Assembly (NCBI GenBank): GCA_019459485.1
Contig: JAIBEZ010000076.1
Location: forward strand, 1-56,194
Reading direction: 5' to 3'
Length of the DNA stretch: 56,194 nt
Source of the DNA: Prolixibacteraceae bacterium
Lineage (GTDB): Bacteria > Bacteroidota > Bacteroidia > Bacteroidales > Prolixibacteraceae
Below the pieces are notes generated by a model. The model ran no database searches, had not been told where the DNA came from, and saw nothing but the letters and a program-made list of their open reading frames with translations. The first letter of the stretch is position 1. The number at the start of each line of letters is the position of its first letter. The translations under genes and the position numbers were made by a program. Positions 34,911-43,277 of this stretch are shown piece by piece.

Positions 34911-35507
34911 TTAATAAATACATAGTTTTACCAAACCGCCATTCACCGGTGATTAGTATAGCATACTCTAGTATTCATGTTTAAATAGTCTTCTTCTAGA
35001 GCATTTATTCTATCTGGTTGGCACATAACTTAATTCTTTAGCTGATTAAAAAATATCAAAATATATCCTCTTTCCATTAAAAACGCATTAAGCTTATTGA
35101 GAATGTGTGATTATAATTGTCAAGTGTCAAATGTAAGCATAGCCACTTAAACACCAGCCATGCAAAACATATATTTTAACGAATTCTGATTGGAGATTGA
35201 ATAAAAAGCCATTCATTTTTCTATTTCACAAACCGTTTTTACGCGTTTTCTGTCGGGAACAGGGTAACTTTTTGGATGATTTTACCCCAAAAGGAGGTCG
35301 TTTTTGTTCCATTTTCAGTGTGTGCATTCATGAAAAAGTGCAGTTCATATGTCAAATAATACGTTTCACAGGGATAATCGAACAGTTCATGCAATTTTGG
35401 GTTTTTGCAGATTGAACCTATTCACTCCTTTTGTAAATTAGATATGTTTTTCTCTGGTGGTGAGAGTTTAAAACAATCAAAAAACAATAACTTTTAATAA
35501 TTATCTT
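34911..35507. other. Gene-free, AT-rich region of about 600 bases
   Basis: No supported gene. The one plus-strand open frame (35197-35415) begins with a non-ATG codon and has no domain, ribosome site or promoter. No repeat was noticed. Confidence 0.5.
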
Positions 35508-35984
35508 ATGAGTGATTCAAATAGAATTTCAATGGTCATTCCGCCAGAAGCACTTGAACAAGCCAAAGAGCATTATAGGATGGGACACGAGGTGCTGGCA
35601 CCCTACCTGATCAACCTGACCCCGGACGAGCGGCTTCAGTTGCCCAAAATGGGCGATAAGTCGATTCCGTTTGTAACCAAAGGGGCCGAGTATCTGGGTT
35701 TACCCGGAACACCGGCTCCTGATTACATTAATCCGGAAGATTTAAACATCGATCTCAACGCGTACGAAACCATCCGGCAAATTCGCCAGATAACCCAACC
35801 TACGGTTGATATGCTGGATGATACCATGTTACTTTGCGGAAGTGAAGCGTATGTTGCAGTACTGGCATTTTACACCTACCTGAAAGGGGCAGCCAAAATG
35901 AATGTGCCGGGAGCTAAAACCATCTTGGATGATTTAAGCGCACGATTTCCGAGTCGACCCGCAAAAAAAGAACAAGAAGATTAA
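35508..35984 (+). CDS. Conserved hypothetical protein (Bacteroidota family), cytoplasmic
   Basis: 158 residues, no signal, mostly helical: a N-terminal amphipathic part (ISMVIPPEALEQAKEHYRMG), the core LAPYLINLTPDERLQLPKMG and DKSIPFVTKGAEYLG, then LDDTMLLCGSEAYVAVLAFY and a VPGAKTILDDLSARFPSR end. I recall small Bacteroidota proteins with this 'LPKMGDKS-xFV' pattern, without a function. It has its own terminator and is followed by the palindromic repeat array; the two may travel together (inference). Confidence 0.75.
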   Translation: MSDSNRISMVIPPEALEQAKEHYRMGHEVLAPYLINLTPDERLQLPKMGDKSIPFVTKGAEYLGLPGTPAPDYINPEDLNIDLNAYETIRQIRQITQPTVDMLDDTMLLCGSEAYVAVLAFYTYLKGAAKMNVPGAKTILDDLSARFPSRPAKKEQED

Positions 35985-35993
35985 ATGACTATA

Positions 35994-36020
35994 CCCCGGA
36001 CACCACCTCCGGGGTTTTTT
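35994..36020 (+). terminator. Intrinsic terminator of the 158-residue gene
   Basis: CCCCGGA (35994-36000), a 7-base loop and TCCGGGG (36008-36014) are followed by six T. Confidence 0.85.
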
Positions 36021-36043
36021 AATTCCCGCAATTACCTGCAACC

Positions 36044-36275
36044 TACCACCTCGGAGGTACCCCCTACCACCTCAGAGGTACCCTATACCACCTCGGAGGT
36101 ACCCCCTACCACCTAAAAGGTGCAACATCGGACCTTTTAGGTACCCCCTACCACCTAAAAGGGAGGATGCCGGATCTTTTTGGTCCGACGTTCCCCGAAA
36201 AAGGTGCAATGCCGGATCTTTTAGGTACCCCCTACCACCTAAAAGAGGGAATGGAGGACCTTTTAGGTGCAAGGT
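36044..36275. repeat. 21-bp palindromic repeat array grading into larger hairpins
   Basis: Units of CTACCACCTCGGAGGTACCCC type recur at exactly 21 bp: the dyads ACCTCGGAGGT start at 36048, 36069 (one change) and 36090, and ACCTAAAAGGT at 36111. From there ACCTAAAAGGT (36111-36121) pairs with ACCTTTTAGGT (36132-36142), and the CTAAAAG/CTTTTAG arms recur at 36153, 36237 and 36258. To about 36400 only degraded G-rich traces remain. The dyads mean it is not a CRISPR; no spacers of constant length are present. Confidence 0.8.
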
Positions 36276-36441
36276 ACGAGGAAAAAGGTGGGGAGGGAGG
36301 TTTGGGGTAGCTGAGACCAGCTAAAAGGGAGCAGGTTACCGAAAAAGTTGGGAAGGAGGGGGTTTGGGGTACCTCTGGGCAGTCGCTAGTAAGCGGGGTA
36401 TTTTGTCTGGGAGTCGGCGGAGGAGCCCAAGTAGATGGCGT

Positions 36442-38148
36442 TTATTTTTTTAATATCATAGCCATATTTTCATTGTTTTTACCTGTTAGATTATATGAAA
36501 CTCCGAAAAAATACCCAATTTGGAAGGAATTTTTCGATTGCATTAATTTATCTATCGGTAAATTAATAACAGGAGAATTTTTGTATTCGCTTAATATTCT
36601 CTTTACTGTGCCTCCCACTATACCTGCATTTATTCCAATTCTTTCGCTTTTACCAATTAGTAAGCTACCTCCCGTATAGTAAAATATTTTTTCAACATTG
36701 GTGCCGGCTCCAAAATTAAGAGCAAGTTTTAAACTATTAGTTGTACGTTTATAAATATTAAAAAGAGCTCCAATCGATGGAATAATCTGATTTTCCATGT
36801 TCTCTTTGACGATACGAGTGGTTGTTTCAGTTTCTTTCTCAAATCGATACTCATCGTCGTATAGATTAAAGTGGTAAAAGATACCGGCACTGAAATCTAT
36901 CTTTATCCCACCTTTAATATCAAAATCATAATTTAAATTTACGGATCTATTTGCCATTGTATACTCATTTTTTATTGGCTCTAGTGTGATGCTAAAAAAT
37001 ATTTTATCAGCTTTCGCCGAAATATTGGTAGTTTGATAATATACTGTCCAGTTTATTTCATTTATAGCACTATATGTTTTTAAGATTTGCCTGAACAATT
37101 CTTGATATTTTAATTTGTCGATTTTGTTATGATACTCTGTTAGTTTAGAATAGGTGGTTTTAATTTCATCTTTTTTTGGCATAGATGCATAAGTTCTTAG
37201 TAAAGCATAATATATCGTGTCTAGGCTGTTAAACATTTCATTACAACTATGCAGTATATGGGATGGAGAATTGTTTTCACCAAAATGATCTTTAAATATT
37301 TGTTCTTTTTCATTATTTATGGCATTAAAAGAGTCATTAGAGAATAACAAAAAAAGCAATTCATTATAGACGTCTAATTTTTCATTTATCTTTGAAATTG
37401 TTTGTAGATAATTAAAAAGAAGCCTTGAAAAAGCAATAATATAGCCTTCATTTTGATTTTCCTTAATTGTAAGTTTTTTTCGTTTCTGTATTTGTATGTC
37501 AATAGAGTCCGCATATAGTCGAATTTCCGAATGCTTTGAGTCCATTTTGGCATTGAGCGATATTAAATCAATATCTTTTGTAGCGGTGGTGGATAATTCT
37601 TGAATAGCAGCTTTTGTTGTAATTGAATCAGAACTCGTATCTTTTTGAATATTTAGTACTTTAGATTTAATTAATTCTTCTTTATCTTTAACCAATTGCT
37701 TTACATCATTAAGCAATTTTCCAACCTGATTTTGATAATGCTCAATTTTATTGTCATATAAATTAATTGTATCAGTAATCCTAGTTTTTTCAAGGATGGG
37801 TAATTGGAAATCTGTGAAGCTCAGTTCCACGATTTTAGTGTCACTATGCTTAAATAGAAACTCATACTTATTATTAGTCAATTCTTCATCATTTATAACA
37901 TCTCGTTGAATTTCCCTGAAGTTGATGGAGTATAGAAAGGTATTTACATCCCTAAACTTAAATATTATTTGATCCTTTGAATTAACAAATTCTTGAATAC
38001 TTTCGCTTGGGGATAAAATGGATTGATCAATTTTCATATTCGTTCTGATTTTTACACGATCTTCAGTTTTGATACTTTCTTTTTCCTCTTGTGAATATAA
38101 AAAAGAGGAAATAAGAACTAAACTCAATGAAACTATTGTTTTTTTCAT
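36442..38148 (-). CDS. Exported protein of unknown function, gene 1 of the shared-promoter set
   Basis: 568 residues. A signal peptide (MKKTIVSLSLVLISSFLYSQ) is followed by a long mixed helical part with coiled-coil character (about 130-260, QNQVGKLLNDVKQLVKDKEE). The C-terminal 180 residues have beta-barrel-like strands (VNLNYDFDIKGGIKIDFSAG, LKLALNFGAGTNVEKIFY, FQIGYFFGVSYNLTG). It could be an outer-membrane or periplasmic protein; no named family is recognised. Low GC relative to its neighbours. Its promoter (38189-38240) is one of four near-identical ones, with a 40-base leader. Confidence 0.75.
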   Translation of the reverse strand: MKKTIVSLSLVLISSFLYSQEEKESIKTEDRVKIRTNMKIDQSILSPSESIQEFVNSKDQIIFKFRDVNTFLYSINFREIQRDVINDEELTNNKYEFLFKHSDTKIVELSFTDFQLPILEKTRITDTINLYDNKIEHYQNQVGKLLNDVKQLVKDKEELIKSKVLNIQKDTSSDSITTKAAIQELSTTATKDIDLISLNAKMDSKHSEIRLYADSIDIQIQKRKKLTIKENQNEGYIIAFSRLLFNYLQTISKINEKLDVYNELLFLLFSNDSFNAINNEKEQIFKDHFGENNSPSHILHSCNEMFNSLDTIYYALLRTYASMPKKDEIKTTYSKLTEYHNKIDKLKYQELFRQILKTYSAINEINWTVYYQTTNISAKADKIFFSITLEPIKNEYTMANRSVNLNYDFDIKGGIKIDFSAGIFYHFNLYDDEYRFEKETETTTRIVKENMENQIIPSIGALFNIYKRTTNSLKLALNFGAGTNVEKIFYYTGGSLLIGKSERIGINAGIVGGTVKRILSEYKNSPVINLPIDKLMQSKNSFQIGYFFGVSYNLTGKNNENMAMILKK

Positions 38149-38187
38149 AATAGGATAGATAATTGTTATAGGATTTCAAAATCTTAT

Positions 38188-38271
38188 CTAAAATTAAACC
38201 ATTGCTAAACGCACCGCAATAGCACAAACGTGTCATTTTATGTTCTTTTCAGGAAAGTAAGAAATTGAAAG
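38188..38271. repeat. 84-bp direct repeat, copy A (with shared promoter)
   Basis: 82 of 84 bases match 39747-39830. The unit holds the -7 box, -33 box and upstream box described under the promoters and about 30 bases beyond. Confidence 0.9.
38189..38240 (-). promoter_or_regulatory. Shared promoter 1 with conserved upstream box
   Basis: Minus strand: upstream box AAATGACACGTTTGTG, then CTATTG as -33 element, 20 bases, and TAATTTTA as -7 box (38196-38189). CACGTTTGTG is a CAC-N4-GTG dyad. It serves the 568-residue exported protein. Confidence 0.75.
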
Positions 38272-38384
38272 CCTTTCGGGATGGACTCTGTTTCAGACAC
38301 AATTAGATGGTTGACAACTGGTTGTGATTCGAGCTGAAAAAATCAAGGTTAAGTGCCACAATAATTTGCTTTGCGATGAAAATC

Positions 38385-39563
38385 TTATGTAGCCTCTTTC
38401 TTCGAGGTCCTTAATTTCATTATTTTATTAAGCAAATCGAACCAGAAAGGTGCACCCAGTGAGACTGCAATGGCAGTAATGAAAAAGCCCCAGAAATGGT
38501 GGTACAGTAGTCCGAAAAGGTATTTCCATTTATCGTATCTGGAGAAGGCAATTTTACCATTGACTGGTGTTTTATGCTTACAGATAAAGTTGTCGATATA
38601 AGGGATATAACTCACTCCACTTTTGGTTGTGATAACTGTTACGGTATCCGGCAACCATGCCCCCATTCCAAGAATGGTATGGGCATTGTCAATATCTTGC
38701 TCCAACACCTGCTTTACTTCTAAAAGAGAATTTAATTGCTGACTGTCGATTTCTGTTCTTGCACTATCAATTTGCGTATTAACCTCATCCGTTTTGTTAT
38801 TTTCAATATAGGTATTTGCCATACTTACCATCTGATCTCTTGCCTGCTTATCAGTTGAAAGTTTGCTGACGATTGTGAATGTATCAACATAAAAAATCCA
38901 GGCAATAAAAAATCCTACCAAAAATGTTACGATCTGGATTTTTCGTTTGTACCATTCTGTAGCCTCATCCATTGTTCTGTTAAACCATCCTTCCAGCAAT
39001 AACTTAAAGTTTGGAATATTGCCTAATGATTCTTCCCACAAACTTTTGATGTATTTTCCTGATTCATAGTCGAGTATTTTTTCATTTTTACCCATTTTAA
39101 ATGGATCTTCTATTTCTTCTTCAGGATCAGTTGGGGTAGGTTCGGGTGCATTTTTTGCGTTTTTAATAATCACTTTCCATTTCTCATCAATTTGTTCCGC
39201 AGTTACCGGACCATCGCCAAATAGTACACACATCAATGTTTTCGAGAAACTCACGGCCTTGAAGGACGACGGTGTTTTAAATATTCCGGTACTGCCGAGA
39301 TATTTAATCTCGGGATGATTGTAAAAGTTCTTGATGATTTTATTCTTTGGGTTCTTTATAAGTCTTAGTGAATCCCACAAACGACCCAACTTACCTTTAT
39401 TTTCTTCATCAGTTAACATTCGGTCAATAGCCTCTTTAAGGTTTCGCGACCTCAGTCCAAGTTGAGTGGCAATTATTTCAGTAAATACAGTTGCCAGCAA
39501 ACTATACAACAGATAAATAAACATCAGCCCAATGATAACGTCGAGTGCGATAGAATTAAACAT
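38385..39563 (-). CDS. Membrane protein of unknown function, gene 2 of the shared-promoter set
   Basis: 392 residues. One membrane helix at the N-terminus (LDVIIGLMFIYLLYSLLATV), a soluble stretch of about 180 residues (GLRSRNLKEAIDRMLTDEE; a Pro/Glu-rich linker near 145-155), a second helix at about 213-233 (IVTFLVGFFIAWIFYVDTF), a second soluble part with helical ADSARTEIDSQQLN-like character, and a last helix (about 355-378, HFWGFFITAIAVSLGAPFW). I do not recognise a family. The leader of about 184 bases between promoter and ATG contains a cluster of hairpins. Confidence 0.75.
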   Translation of the reverse strand: MFNSIALDVIIGLMFIYLLYSLLATVFTEIIATQLGLRSRNLKEAIDRMLTDEENKGKLGRLWDSLRLIKNPKNKIIKNFYNHPEIKYLGSTGIFKTPSSFKAVSFSKTLMCVLFGDGPVTAEQIDEKWKVIIKNAKNAPEPTPTDPEEEIEDPFKMGKNEKILDYESGKYIKSLWEESLGNIPNFKLLLEGWFNRTMDEATEWYKRKIQIVTFLVGFFIAWIFYVDTFTIVSKLSTDKQARDQMVSMANTYIENNKTDEVNTQIDSARTEIDSQQLNSLLEVKQVLEQDIDNAHTILGMGAWLPDTVTVITTKSGVSYIPYIDNFICKHKTPVNGKIAFSRYDKWKYLFGLLYHHFWGFFITAIAVSLGAPFWFDLLNKIMKLRTSKKEAT

Positions 39564-39610
39564 GGCTCTTCAGAATTAGCATTAAGAAACTGTTTAATTT
39601 TTTTTTCGAT

Positions 39611-39736
39611 TGTTCCATCTGGAACAAAATGTGGGTAGAAAGTGAATGATATGCAACTGTATTTTGTCCCGCACCGGACAAAACTTTGAATGAAAACTAC
39701 AACTTTTCTACCCACATAATTTCCCTACGGGAAATT
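39611..39736. repeat. Cluster of nested hairpins in a gene leader
   Basis: TGTTCC-ATCT-GGAACA (39611-39626). A 13-bp pair ATGTGGGTAGAAA (39629-39641) with TTTCTACCCACAT (39705-39717) encloses TTTTGTCC-CGCACC-GGACAAAA (39662-39683). Then AATTTCCC-TAC-GGGAAATT (39718-39736). All lie between shared promoter 2 and the ATG at 39563, so they would be in the mRNA leader. Confidence 0.75.
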
Positions 39737-39746
39737 TAACCAGCTT

Positions 39747-39830
39747 CTAAAATTAAACCATTGCAAAACGCACCGCAATAGCACAAACGTGTCATTTTAT
39801 GTTCTTTTCAGGAAAGTAAGAAATGGAAAG
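39747..39830. repeat. 84-bp direct repeat, copy B (with shared promoter)
   Basis: Differs from 38188-38271 at two bases. It ends 1 base before the stop codon of the 255-residue gene. Confidence 0.9.
39748..39799 (-). promoter_or_regulatory. Shared promoter 2 with conserved upstream box
   Basis: Minus strand: AAATGACACGTTTGTG, CTATTG, 20 bases, TAATTTTA (39755-39748). It serves the 392-residue membrane protein. Confidence 0.75.
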
Positions 39831-39831
39831 T

Positions 39832-40599
39832 CTATTTCAGCCACAATTCGATGGTTCCTTCTTTGGTTTTGGAGCGCAATCCAAGGATAGGTTTCAGGCG
39901 GACTTCGATGTTTTGAGTCTGAAGCATATTCTGCAATACAATGGCTGAGGCTTCATCTGTTTCTCTAAAATACCGGATTTCGTTTGCAGTCATTTTTCGG
40001 GCACTTTCAACCAATTCGATGCCGGGTGCTTTGTAGCCCAATTCAATAATTTTCCCGACCAACCGATTTGCCTCGCTGCGTTGTTCTTCGCTGCCGATCT
40101 GGATATAAACAACCGGAGTAACGGCAGTATTTGGCAACACCAATGGCTGATTGATCAACCGTTGAGTTTCTTTCACCTGAATCTCGAGCTTTTCTTTCTC
40201 TATCTTCTGCGATTCACTAAGCAAAGTTGTATCCTTATCCATCAGGGCCTTTAATTTTGCCTGAGCCAAAGAATCATTCCGGAGAAACTCTTTGTATTCA
40301 GTATCAACTTCATGGTAGTACTTTTCCCAGCCTTCCCTCAATTTTTCAGAAGGGGTAACTTTTGAGAAAAACTGCGCCAGCATTCGTTTTTTTACCGGAT
40401 CGTTGTTCAGCACAATTAGTTCAGTAGCGTATTTGTCGTATTGTTGTATTTCCTGAAGACCTGAAGCACGGTCTTTAAAGCCCCAATCGATAATGGTGGT
40501 CATTACAACCAAAGCTACGCTGCCGATCAGCCATTTAAAAAGTTCGACTTTGTACTTATACTTTTCAAATGAGTTTGGGTCAGAAGAATCGTTGGACAT
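39832..40599 (-). CDS. Membrane-anchored protein with LytR_C-like end, gene 3 of the shared-promoter set
   Basis: 255 residues. One N-terminal membrane helix (LFKWLIGSVALVVMTTIIDW, about 20-40), a helical middle part (about 50-155, likely coiled coil, KIEKEKLEIQVKETQRLIN), and a C-terminal alpha/beta domain with VVYIQIGSEEQRSEANRLV, a NEIRYFRETDEASAIVLQNM segment and EVRLKPI. The pattern 'V.IRYFR..DE..A..LQ' resembles LytR_C or SPOR-like peptidoglycan-binding folds (inference). The coding sequence follows shared promoter 3 after a leader of about 131 bases. Confidence 0.7.
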   Translation of the reverse strand: MSNDSSDPNSFEKYKYKVELFKWLIGSVALVVMTTIIDWGFKDRASGLQEIQQYDKYATELIVLNNDPVKKRMLAQFFSKVTPSEKLREGWEKYYHEVDTEYKEFLRNDSLAQAKLKALMDKDTTLLSESQKIEKEKLEIQVKETQRLINQPLVLPNTAVTPVVYIQIGSEEQRSEANRLVGKIIELGYKAPGIELVESARKMTANEIRYFRETDEASAIVLQNMLQTQNIEVRLKPILGLRSKTKEGTIELWLK

Positions 40600-40730
40600 A
40601 GTTGAATTTTAAGGGTTACCTGTGACTCTGAATAATTAACTTCCGTGTATTGTTCGCCCAACACGCACGTTCACAAAATAACTTCCCGGCAACAATCCCA
40701 TCTGGATGCATTTGACGATCAATTCATGCT

Positions 40731-40783
40731 CAAAATTAAACCATTGCTCTACCAAAAAGCAATAGCACGAAAGTGTCATTTTT
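40731..40783 (-). promoter_or_regulatory. Shared promoter 3 with conserved upstream box
   Basis: Minus strand: AAATGACACTTTCGTG, CTATTG, 21 bases, TAATTTTG (40738-40731; a perfect TAnnTTTG). It has two changes in the upstream box and one extra spacer base. It serves the 255-residue gene. Confidence 0.7.
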
Positions 40784-40843
40784 CAAAAAAAAATATTTGG
40801 GTAGTATTGGCCTGTTGCCGCCTGACTTTCTAATGCCTGGCTT

Positions 40844-41353
40844 TTATTTTTTATCGTCCTCAACAACGCGGATGGTTACTTGTGTTCTTCCATCGTAAAT
40901 CAGCCCAATTTCTTCAGCGGCTTTGTAGGAAAGATCAATGACAGCAGAAGCCTTGTTTCCCATTTTATCATTGACTTTTACGATCACTTTTTTATTTTTC
41001 TTTACATTGAAAACCTCCACCATAGTTCCAAAAGGTAGTGGAATGGCATTGACGCGTATGGAAGCGGTGTATTTATTTCTATCGTAGGGTTCTCCGCTCG
41101 CTGTATGCTTTTTCTGAAAGCGATCGCTATAATACGTTGCCATTCCTGAAAATATCTGGGCTGCTTTTCTTAATTCTTCCTTCTTCTCCACATTTTCGTT
41201 TACTGCCGGTAGCGGCACAATTTTGGCAATTTCCTGCTGTACCTGCTCTTTCGTTTCTTCCGAAGAAGTTGTGCTATTTGTACATCTGCATGATGAAAAT
41301 AAAAAAATGAGCGCAAGGGCCAAAGCACAGTATATATTTTTTTGTATTACCAA
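40844..41353 (-). CDS. rlpA: RlpA-like septal lipoprotein (double-psi beta-barrel)
   Basis: 169 residues. The frame begins with TTG at 41353, and no ATG precedes the lipoprotein signal (ALALALIFLFSSC), so a TTG start is likely. The double-psi domain runs from about residue 68: SGMATYYSDRFQKKHTASGE, LPFGTMVEVFNVKKNK, VKVNDKMG and AVIDLSYKAAEEIGLI. RlpA-type proteins bind or cleave peptidoglycan lacking stem peptides at the division site. There is no C-terminal SPOR domain. It lies between shared-promoter genes but does not have that promoter. Confidence 0.85.
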   Translation of the reverse strand: MVIQKNIYCALALALIFLFSSCRCTNSTTSSEETKEQVQQEIAKIVPLPAVNENVEKKEELRKAAQIFSGMATYYSDRFQKKHTASGEPYDRNKYTASIRVNAIPLPFGTMVEVFNVKKNKKVIVKVNDKMGNKASAVIDLSYKAAEEIGLIYDGRTQVTIRVVEDDKK

Positions 41354-41522
41354 TTTCTTGTCATGTTTTAATTAAAATCCAGAAGGTAAAGTAACAAGCC
41401 TTCTTGATTTGCAAACTTAGTCATTTATTAATGAATCTCATTTTTAACAGAACCAGCTAAGTTAAGTCTTTACTTTTGAAGGTTTTGGCCTATTCCCGTT
41501 GGATTTTTTTTATGGTTTTAAC

Positions 41523-42410
41523 TCATCTGAGTTTTTCCCTGAAAAAATTTATTGTACGTTCCCAGGCCAGGTCGGCCGCTGCCTTATCGAATCGGGGAGT
41601 TGAATAGTTGTGAAAACCGTGATTGGCACCCGGATAGAAATGGGCGATGTATTCTTTGTTATTTTCTTTAAGTGCCTTTTCATACGATGGCCAACCTTCA
41701 TTCACGCGTTGGTCTAATTCGGCATAATGTATCAAAAGCGGAGCTTGAATTTGTGCGGTTTCTTCTTCGGAAGGCTGCCCGCCATAAAATGGAACTGCGG
41801 CAGACAAGTCAGGAACTTTCACAGCCATCATATTTGCAATCCAACCGCCGAAACAAAATCCAACCACCCCAACATGGCCATTGCAATCTTCGTGCGATTT
41901 CAGAAATTCATAAGCGGCAATAAAATCCGCGAGCATTTCATTGCGGTCGCGTTTACTCTGCAATGCTCTTCCTTCATCATCATTTCCCGGATAACCCCCA
42001 AGCGGTGTCAGTGCGTCAGGAGCGAGGCTGATGAATCCGTCTAGCGCAGCTCTTCGTCCTACATCTTCAATATACGGATTAAGTCCGCGGTTCTCATGAA
42101 CTACAATGATTCCCGGCAATTTGGTTTTTGTTCCTGCGGGTTTCGAAAGCAGTCCACGAATGCTTCCTCCGCCTTTTGGCGAATTGTAATTGATAAATCC
42201 TGAATGCAATCTTTCATCATCCGGTTTAATTTGAACAGTATTCACATAATTCGGAGATATAAAACCAAGCAGCGACGAAACTGTAAGACCTCCGACTGCG
42301 TATATCGACAATCTTTCGAGGAATTGCCTTCTTTCAATTCTATTGTGTGCGTAATCATCATACAAATCAAAAACTTCCTGTTTGATGTCTTCTTTTTTTA
42401 GGTTTCCCAT
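41523..42410 (-). CDS. Dienelactone-hydrolase-family protein with Tat-like signal
   Basis: 295 residues from ATG 42410 (an in-frame GTG lies 21 bases upstream). The start has a long polar leader, then ERRQFLERLSIYAVGGLTV, a twin-arginine-like signal, so export in folded form is likely. The DLH domain shows VVHENRGLNPYIEDV, the nucleophile GVVGFCFGGW (Cys), the acid YAELDQRV and the base PGANHGFHNYS. The substrate is unknown. It lies 54 bases after the amidase. Confidence 0.85.
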   Translation of the reverse strand: MGNLKKEDIKQEVFDLYDDYAHNRIERRQFLERLSIYAVGGLTVSSLLGFISPNYVNTVQIKPDDERLHSGFINYNSPKGGGSIRGLLSKPAGTKTKLPGIIVVHENRGLNPYIEDVGRRAALDGFISLAPDALTPLGGYPGNDDEGRALQSKRDRNEMLADFIAAYEFLKSHEDCNGHVGVVGFCFGGWIANMMAVKVPDLSAAVPFYGGQPSEEETAQIQAPLLIHYAELDQRVNEGWPSYEKALKENNKEYIAHFYPGANHGFHNYSTPRFDKAAADLAWERTINFFREKLR

Positions 42411-42464
42411 ATTATTAAAGTTTTGCGCCACTATCTTGAATAGCGTTCAGTGGCATGTTTGTGT

Positions 42465-43265
42465 TTATTCAATTGCCCCACTCCAGAAATAGTTACCTAC
42501 CTCATTCTTAAACCATTTAGCGTTTCCGTTTACCGGTTGCCCATTGGTCACAAAACCTGTATAGGCAATGGTTGAACCAGGATTTACAATTTCTACAACA
42601 TCTGCTTTGGTGTTAGGTTCATTTTTACGGATGTTTAGACGGTGCAGAACTTTTCCGGTTCCGGGCGATGGGGTGAACGCGTATTTTTCAACAACCCCTC
42701 CGGTACATTCGTTGAATTCGGTAACAATATCCTTCAGCAGTTGGTCGTAAGTCCTTCTGCTTTGCAATAGTCCCGACACAGGATCTGTTTTTCTTTTTGG
42801 ATCGAGAAAGCAATGGCCAATGGTGCTGCCCGCGGGATTCAGGTTGTATGTAAAGCATATTTTTGCAATTATCCAGATAAATTTCCGGTATGCTTCATCT
42901 GCATTGATATTATCTCCGTAACAATATTCAACGCCTACAGCCGCATCATTTGCATTGTATCCAAACAGTTGGTTGTCGGTTGGCAATCCGTAAAGCACAT
43001 GCCATGCTTTTTCAGGCTTGTCGCTGGTGAGTGCCGGAATACATTCGATGATTTCCTTATCGTCAACGAAAATATGGGCTGAAGCGCTCATCTCATTTCG
43101 GGAGTTTTCGTAATAATTCCGGTTACCTCTGGCGGTCGATCTTGGATTTCCGGTATCGTGGGCTACAATAAATTTGACGCCGGGCGACATCAGCAATCCG
43201 CTCCTTCGTTTCGAAGGGGCAGAAAGGTATGCCGGTGTAATGGTGTATTTTTCTTTGAATGTCAT
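42465..43265 (-). CDS. N-acetylmuramoyl-L-alanine amidase (amidase_2/PGRP) without signal peptide
   Basis: 266 residues. The zinc amidase domain starts at about residue 30: KFIVAHDTGNPRSTA (His36), SAHIFVDDKEIIECIP, AAVGVEYCYGDN, GHCFLDPKRKTDP. The C-terminal about 65 residues (HRLNIRKNEPNTKADVVEIV, WFKNEVGNYFWSGA) form an SH3-like wall-binding domain. There is no signal peptide, as in phage endolysins. It follows a multi-helix membrane protein gene by 12 bases under shared promoter 4, a holin/endolysin-like layout. Confidence 0.85.
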   Translation of the reverse strand: MTFKEKYTITPAYLSAPSKRRSGLLMSPGVKFIVAHDTGNPRSTARGNRNYYENSRNEMSASAHIFVDDKEIIECIPALTSDKPEKAWHVLYGLPTDNQLFGYNANDAAVGVEYCYGDNINADEAYRKFIWIIAKICFTYNLNPAGSTIGHCFLDPKRKTDPVSGLLQSRRTYDQLLKDIVTEFNECTGGVVEKYAFTPSPGTGKVLHRLNIRKNEPNTKADVVEIVNPGSTIAYTGFVTNGQPVNGNAKWFKNEVGNYFWSGAIE

Positions 43266-43277
43266 GGTTTTTTATTT

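Noticed and set aside
35197-35415. 72-residue plus-strand ORF
   Set aside because: Non-ATG start, no ribosome site, no recognisable domain, typical of random AT-rich frames.
36072-36272. Minus-strand open frame with repeated LGGRGYL heptapeptides
   Set aside because: It is the translation of the 21-bp (7-codon) DNA palindrome array; there is no ribosome site and the frame breaks where the array degrades.
36044-36275. Possible CRISPR array
   Set aside because: The units are contiguous 21-bp palindromes without unique spacers of constant length, and no cas genes are present.
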